Shown one piece after another: positions 59,648 to 64,000 of a DNA stretch of 64,000 bases. The stretch is from Icerya purchasi (taxonomy: Eukaryota; Arthropoda; Insecta; Hemiptera; Monophlebidae). Location of the stretch: positions 41,850,944 to 41,914,943 of the forward strand of contig CM077115.1 in assembly GCA_039619475.1 (NCBI GenBank), read 5' to 3'. How positions within the stretch are numbered: the stretch's first letter is position 1; each line of letters begins with the position of its first letter. A program made the position numbers and the translations under genes. The notes under the pieces are model-generated. The model was not told where the DNA came from. It did not search any database and saw only the letters and a list, made by a program, of their open reading frames with translations.

Positions 59648-60984
59648 TTTAAGCTTGATAAAATCCATAGTATGTGTCTCCGCCTTTGTATCGGTGCCTT
59701 GAACTCCTCTCCTATTGCAGCCATTTTGGCAGAAACCGGTTCCTAATCCGAAAACTTTATCTAGGAGAACGATTTTTGATCAAACGTCTTCATATTTTCA
59801 ATTCCCACTTGCTTAATTCCTACTGGTTTATATTCAACAACTGGCGTTTCTCTCCTCGTAAAACCCCAATCCATTCCTTGATTTCATGACGTCTCAGGGT
59901 CTTCTCTCCTTTTGTTCTATCCTACACCAAATGCCCTTATTTTACCTATAATTTCCCAGATTTTATTTACTCGCCCAGTTTACCCTTTGTTCCTTTGTAT
60001 GTATCTCTTCCCTCTCCCGCTGCTCATAACGAATTTTTAATTATGTTCTATCTTCGCTTTTTCCTTCTTATACTGTAATTTTCACAGATGACTCAAAGTC
60101 AGCTTTGGGGGTTGGAGCGGCTCTTTTACTCTGCCGGATTTCGGCTATTCTGTGAGACGTTCAAACTCCCCTCCTTCTCTTCCATATTCCTAGCCGAATC
60201 TATTGCGATCCTACAAGCAATCCTGTTTTTTTAGCCTCTACTAACAATATATCCAAGGTTCTCTTATCTTCGGATTCAAAAGGCGTTTCACAAGCCATTG
60301 CTACTCCCTTTCCTAAACCACCCGCTGATCCTATCGTGCTTCACATGTGCTCCTTAATTTCACATTCCCGCTCTTTCCGTATTGATCTATTATAGATTAC
60401 CTTAGTTATTGTGAAATTTCGGGCAACGGGTTAGTCGACTCGTTGGCACGTCAGCTGTTTTAGGCGGTCGCTTTATTAGTCACTTTCCAGCTCAAAGTCT
60501 TCTTCCTTTTTCCTTTCGTTGCCACCTCGACAGTTAATCTGATCCCTATCCTTCTTCTTTTTCCAATCCTGCTTCCTTCTACTTATATCCGTACAACCCA
60601 CATTCCTCCTTTTTTACCGTGGTTTCTTAATTTCCCCAACATGAGGCGGTCAATTATCTCATCTATAATTATACTTCGGTTTAATCATAGCTTGTGCTTC
60701 CTGCTTCGCTCTTCCGTTTCTCCATTATTCAGTCTCCTTTTTTTATCCGTTTGATCCGTCAGAATCAAACTTTATTTGCGATGCGAATCACATTTTGCTC
60801 GAATGTCCTCCCATTTCTTCAGAACGCGCGATACTCCGGTCTTTTGCGTCTTATTCTTGGTTATTCCTTTGTTAGCTTCATTCATATGTTCCATTTCTAA
60901 TATTTTTCTTTTATAATCATTAATGCGGTCACACCTTTGGATTGGGTAACGTCCTTAGCTGACATGCTCAAAAAAAAAAAAAAA
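59648..60984 (+). pseudogene. I-clade LINE relic, RT end, RNase H and 3' end
   Basis: Plus strand, pyrimidine-rich family. SMCLRLCIGALNSSPIAAIL opens at the junction, then FLIKRLHIFNSHLLNSYWF (59770-59830), VIFTDDSKSALGVGAALL (RNase H, first Asp), LLSSDSKGVSQAIATP, a degraded WVPSHSGI region, and CDANHILLECPPISSERA near 60780. The end is GCTGACATGCTC plus an A-run (60969-60985). Collinear with the 20.5-22 kb copy but carrying many stops. Confidence 0.7.
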
Positions 60985-61199
60985 AACTTACAAAAACTGC
61001 AAGCGCGATTTACCCAAAAATACATGAAAAAATTAATCGAAAAGTACTAAGACGTACTGCCAATAGCCTGTACAAAAATGAGGACACAATTGATAAAAAA
61101 TAGATCGAAAAATTAATAGGAGATTACATGAAAGCTTACTTAAAATACATCAAAAAATGATTGGGAAATCGAAAAATTGCTTTATTCTTACTTATGGTA

Positions 61200-62040
61200 A
61201 TCACTTAAAAAGCGACCTCGACCTCAACGTCCAGGCCCTTCATCTACTGCCGCTTCGACGTTTTCCTCCGTAACCACGTTCTGTCCCTATATTTTTACGT
61301 GATTCCTCGCGACCTCTTTCACTGCGACTGCCCGATCCCCTTTACTCCCTCGACTGGTTGTAACCTCTCGGCTTTTATCTGATGCTGTACAACTTGTTCC
61401 TCAACCTCTTCCTCTTTCTCGGGTTGTAGGTAAGCTTCTCGTTGGTTTTTTTATAAACTTGTTCGCATTACCTGGATCGGCGCACAATGGATGTAGTTCT
61501 TTATACAGATACCACTGCCGCTCCAGTGATAAACCTTGTGGCTCTATTTCCTCTGGTCTGCCATCGCTTCCAATAGAGTGCTCAATTCTAATGATTTTTA
61601 TCAATTTAACATCAGAGTCTGCGAATTCTTGGCATCCAACGTGCTTCCCTGACTCGAATGTGAAATGGTGTTACTTTGTGATATTTGGTAAAGCGCCATA
61701 ATACCAAGTATGTCTCCCACTTACACCATAGTAACTGGGTTTGAGGTATTGCTAAATTGAAGCCATAGGAGGAGTCTTCAACCACGCAGTTCTCAAAGTC
61801 GCGAAAGGTGTCAATATCAGCCTTTGTATACCTCAATCTAATCAATCCAAAAATCCGATCTGGAGCGAATCCTGTGTGGCCAACCAATAAAAAATTGAGA
61901 GATATTTTATTTTTTCCTGTGGCGACTCGCCACGCACAATTCAATGGCTGCATTATTTTTATTCTGGCCCACTGTGTTGTAGCGGAATAGAACAAAACTT
62001 CATCTTTATGAGGCATGTTATTGAGAAAATCATCTAACAT
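61200..62040 (-). pseudogene. Relic of an uncharacterised transposon-associated protein family
   Basis: Minus strand. The frame 61612-62040 reads CAWRVATGKNKISLNFLLVG, then HTGFAPDRIFGLIRLRYTKA, WCKWETYLVLWRF and TKYHKVTPFHI. After stops it continues GLSLERQWYLYKELHPLCAD (61480-61540), and ends in an Arg/Gly-rich tail (GGKRRSGSR) near 61270. I recall this block order (GHTKFAPD ... GLS-ERQWYLY) from a multi-copy, probably transposon-derived family in arthropods and other invertebrates, whose biochemical role I do not know. The family usually has an upstream DN-GQNKN block, absent here, so the copy is truncated and disabled. Confidence 0.55.
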
Positions 62041-62600
62041 GCATATTACTGTGTTGGTAACACTGTACAGAAAACAAAAAAAAAAAACGTAACAGCTACT
62101 GGAAATGATGAAACAGTGTCCCTAAACTTCAAACGTTTTTTTTGTCGCATATTGCGTTTAGGCATAAACTGGTTTTCTTCAGAGACAGCCACGTATTACG
62201 TCCTGTGGTTGATCGTTATAGCCCTGTACTGATGTGTGTATTGAGGCAGAAAATATCCTAAAATTTAGTAGTGGCTATAAAGAAAACAACAACGACCTTC
62301 AGTTCAGCGCGGAGTTTAAATGTTTAGAACGTGTCCCCCGCTGACCAAAAAATAATTTAATGAAGATTAAACGAAAACATTCAAAGTGATGAGTAAGAAA
62401 ACAAAAACAGCCCGGAATAAGCATAACTTATATCAGACAGAAAAATGACAAAACGCGGATAGAGAGAGAACAAGACTTAGCTATAGTTGGTCTGAGTGAA
62501 GTATGCTATAAGTCAGTGAGTGCAATCGTGTCTGGGTGAAATGATGAAAAATTTGTTGATTATGACACGAAAAATAATAATCAATTCCGTAACACAGGTT
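62041..62600. other. Unclassified
   Basis: AT-rich. No gene or repeat recognised. Confidence 0.5.
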
Positions 62601-62609
62601 TCGTCTTAT

Positions 62610-62880
62610 TATCCGACAGAGTAGTTTTGTTGATGTTACCAAATAAATACTTCCCGTTAAACATAATACCAGCTTTTTATGTCTCCGCGGCAGATAAGGA
62701 TATGAAAACTCAGAATGACCAGGTATCCACAAGAAATCAATTTGAATAGAGCGACAAAGGAAAAAAGTATGAAGTAGAGAGCACGAATGGGAAGAATTAT
62801 ATAGTTAGTAGACTGGGATATGAGATAACTTATAGGACGACACACACTTTGGAAAACTTAGCGAAGGACAAAAAAAGGCA
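62610..62880 (-). pseudogene. I-clade LINE fragment, RNase H
   Basis: Minus strand. TNYIILPIRALYFILFSFVA followed, one frame over, by IQIDFLWIPGHSEFSYPY corresponds to the NIILSIRSLTSTLQSS and LIDFLWVPSHSGI blocks of the 20.5-22 kb copy. The sequence diverges after that. A small, decayed piece of the same family. Confidence 0.6.
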
Positions 62881-64000
62881 GAATTAGGATTCAAAGAAGC
62901 CGTTAGTGAACATTGTACAGCGGTTTGGGAAAATAGAGCTTCGGATGTTCAAGAATTTCTCGATTTAGCAATATGCCGCGAGAAGTAAATTATTAAAGTT
63001 TTATTGACAGTAAAACGACTCAAGCCATACGAGTCTCCGTTAAAAGAGCATTTAAAAATATCAACAATTTTAAAAAAATGGATAAATACTATTAATCACT
63101 GGTCGGCCAAATTTAAAATTTTTAATGCAACATCTTTATTTTTTTTTAAGTTAAAATTATTCCAAATGGCATTAGCAGGGATAGGCAATTTATTTTATTT
63201 TTTTCGATCTCGAATGAAACCGTAATATGGCCGATTAATTATACTAACCGATAAATTCGTGTTTACCGCTGAGGACAAATAGACAATGATGAAATAATTT
63301 AACGCGTGTGTCATGGTGAAAATTTTTATTTAGTTCTGCTGTAACAATAATACGCCCATATTTGAATATATGTTAGCAATTTATCATTGTTACTTAAATT
63401 ATAAATGAATTTGCATTATTGCTTAGCAATCTATTAATACCTGCAAAGATATATATATATATATATATATTTGTAAAGCTTACCATGGAGAGTTTTAACA
63501 TGTCGATTAAAGTTCATGCGTATTACCGAAATAATATACATATGTGAAAATAGTGTAGAAATTTAATCTATAATATAAAGATTAGCAATTATACAGAAAA
63601 TGATGAAATAATTATAGTAATTTAAATAATCTATTACGATGAAAAACAAATTTTTGCTACATTTTCTCACCATCAGTAATTATTTTGCCTTCGACGGTTC
63701 GCGAACAATGTCGAGCAATAATAAGTGTACACAAAAAAGATGACCTCGTTAGAAATTGTTTTCGTTAGCGGCGAAATTTTTTTAACAATTTTTTTCTCAA
63801 CAGAAACAAACCATCTGGTTACCTTCAAATTTTCAAATTAATTAAAAAGTTAACTAGAGGCTAGCGCAGACTAAAAAATTTTTCCAACAGGAAATAGAAG
63901 TAAAAGAGAAAAAAATGCCACTTATCATCGGCCGGGTATTTACTTACATTCGCATAGAATCAATTTATGCGCGCAAACGGGGACAGAATTTTTTAAAATC
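62881..64000. other. Unclassified
   Basis: AT-rich with a (TA)n tract (63449-63470). No exon or repeat recognised to the window end. Confidence 0.5.

Overview
The window is AT-rich nuclear DNA from an animal, most likely an insect. The evidence is a protein kinase gene split by GT-AG introns whose closest remembered match is Drosophila Eip63E (vertebrate CDK14/PFTAIRE kinase), together with arthropod-style LINEs, tRNA-derived SINEs, Tc1/mariner, hAT and piggyBac-type elements, many (TA)n microsatellites and 20-30 nt A/T runs. I see no operons, ribosome binding sites, CRISPR arrays, rRNA genes or convincing tRNA genes. The species cannot be fixed from the sequence.

Host gene. Four coding exons lie on the minus strand at 18098-17902, 9914-9823, 7168-6994 and 585-396. 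They join in phase into 218 codons: a basic, serine-rich N-terminal segment ending KRHSAFG, the glycine loop GEGSYATVY, the lysine and PFTAIRE helix exon, and the HRD catalytic-loop exon that ends inside the DFG codon. The activation segment and C-lobe must lie beyond position 1, and the 5' exons beyond 18098. Much or all of the remaining 46 kb is therefore probably 5' intron or flank of this gene.

Region by region. 0.6-5 kb: decayed LINE endonuclease relic, two hAT-type MITEs and a Tc1 transposase relic. 8.6-15 kb: LINE fragments, a composite unclassified repeat, two DDE transposase relics and a SINE. 18.6-30 kb: SINEs, two abutting I-clade LINE fragments, two copies of the unclassified repeat inside TA microsatellites, a 35-bp inverted repeat and a LINE 3' fragment. 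30-39 kb: an MULE-like transposase relic, a piggyBac-type non-autonomous element with TTAA flanks, and two minus-strand I-clade relics. 40-45 kb: a CpG-rich island, an I-clade 3' end and an I-clade insertion with an 11-bp target duplication. 47.6-50.7 kb: a young jockey-type LINE, 5'-truncated, with an 11-bp target duplication and one internal stop in ORF2. 51-63 kb: more SINE, I-clade, RTE-like and transposon-associated relics plus a 50-bp palindrome.

How it fits together. There is one host gene; nearly everything else is layered mobile DNA. One pyrimidine-rich, serine-rich I-clade family recurs about nine times in both orientations, so transcripts of this locus would contain long complementary stretches. 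I did not find a convincing undescribed gene system. The most promising leads are the structurally complete MITEs, the composite repeat family, the hairpins, and two CpG-rich islands that could be promoters.
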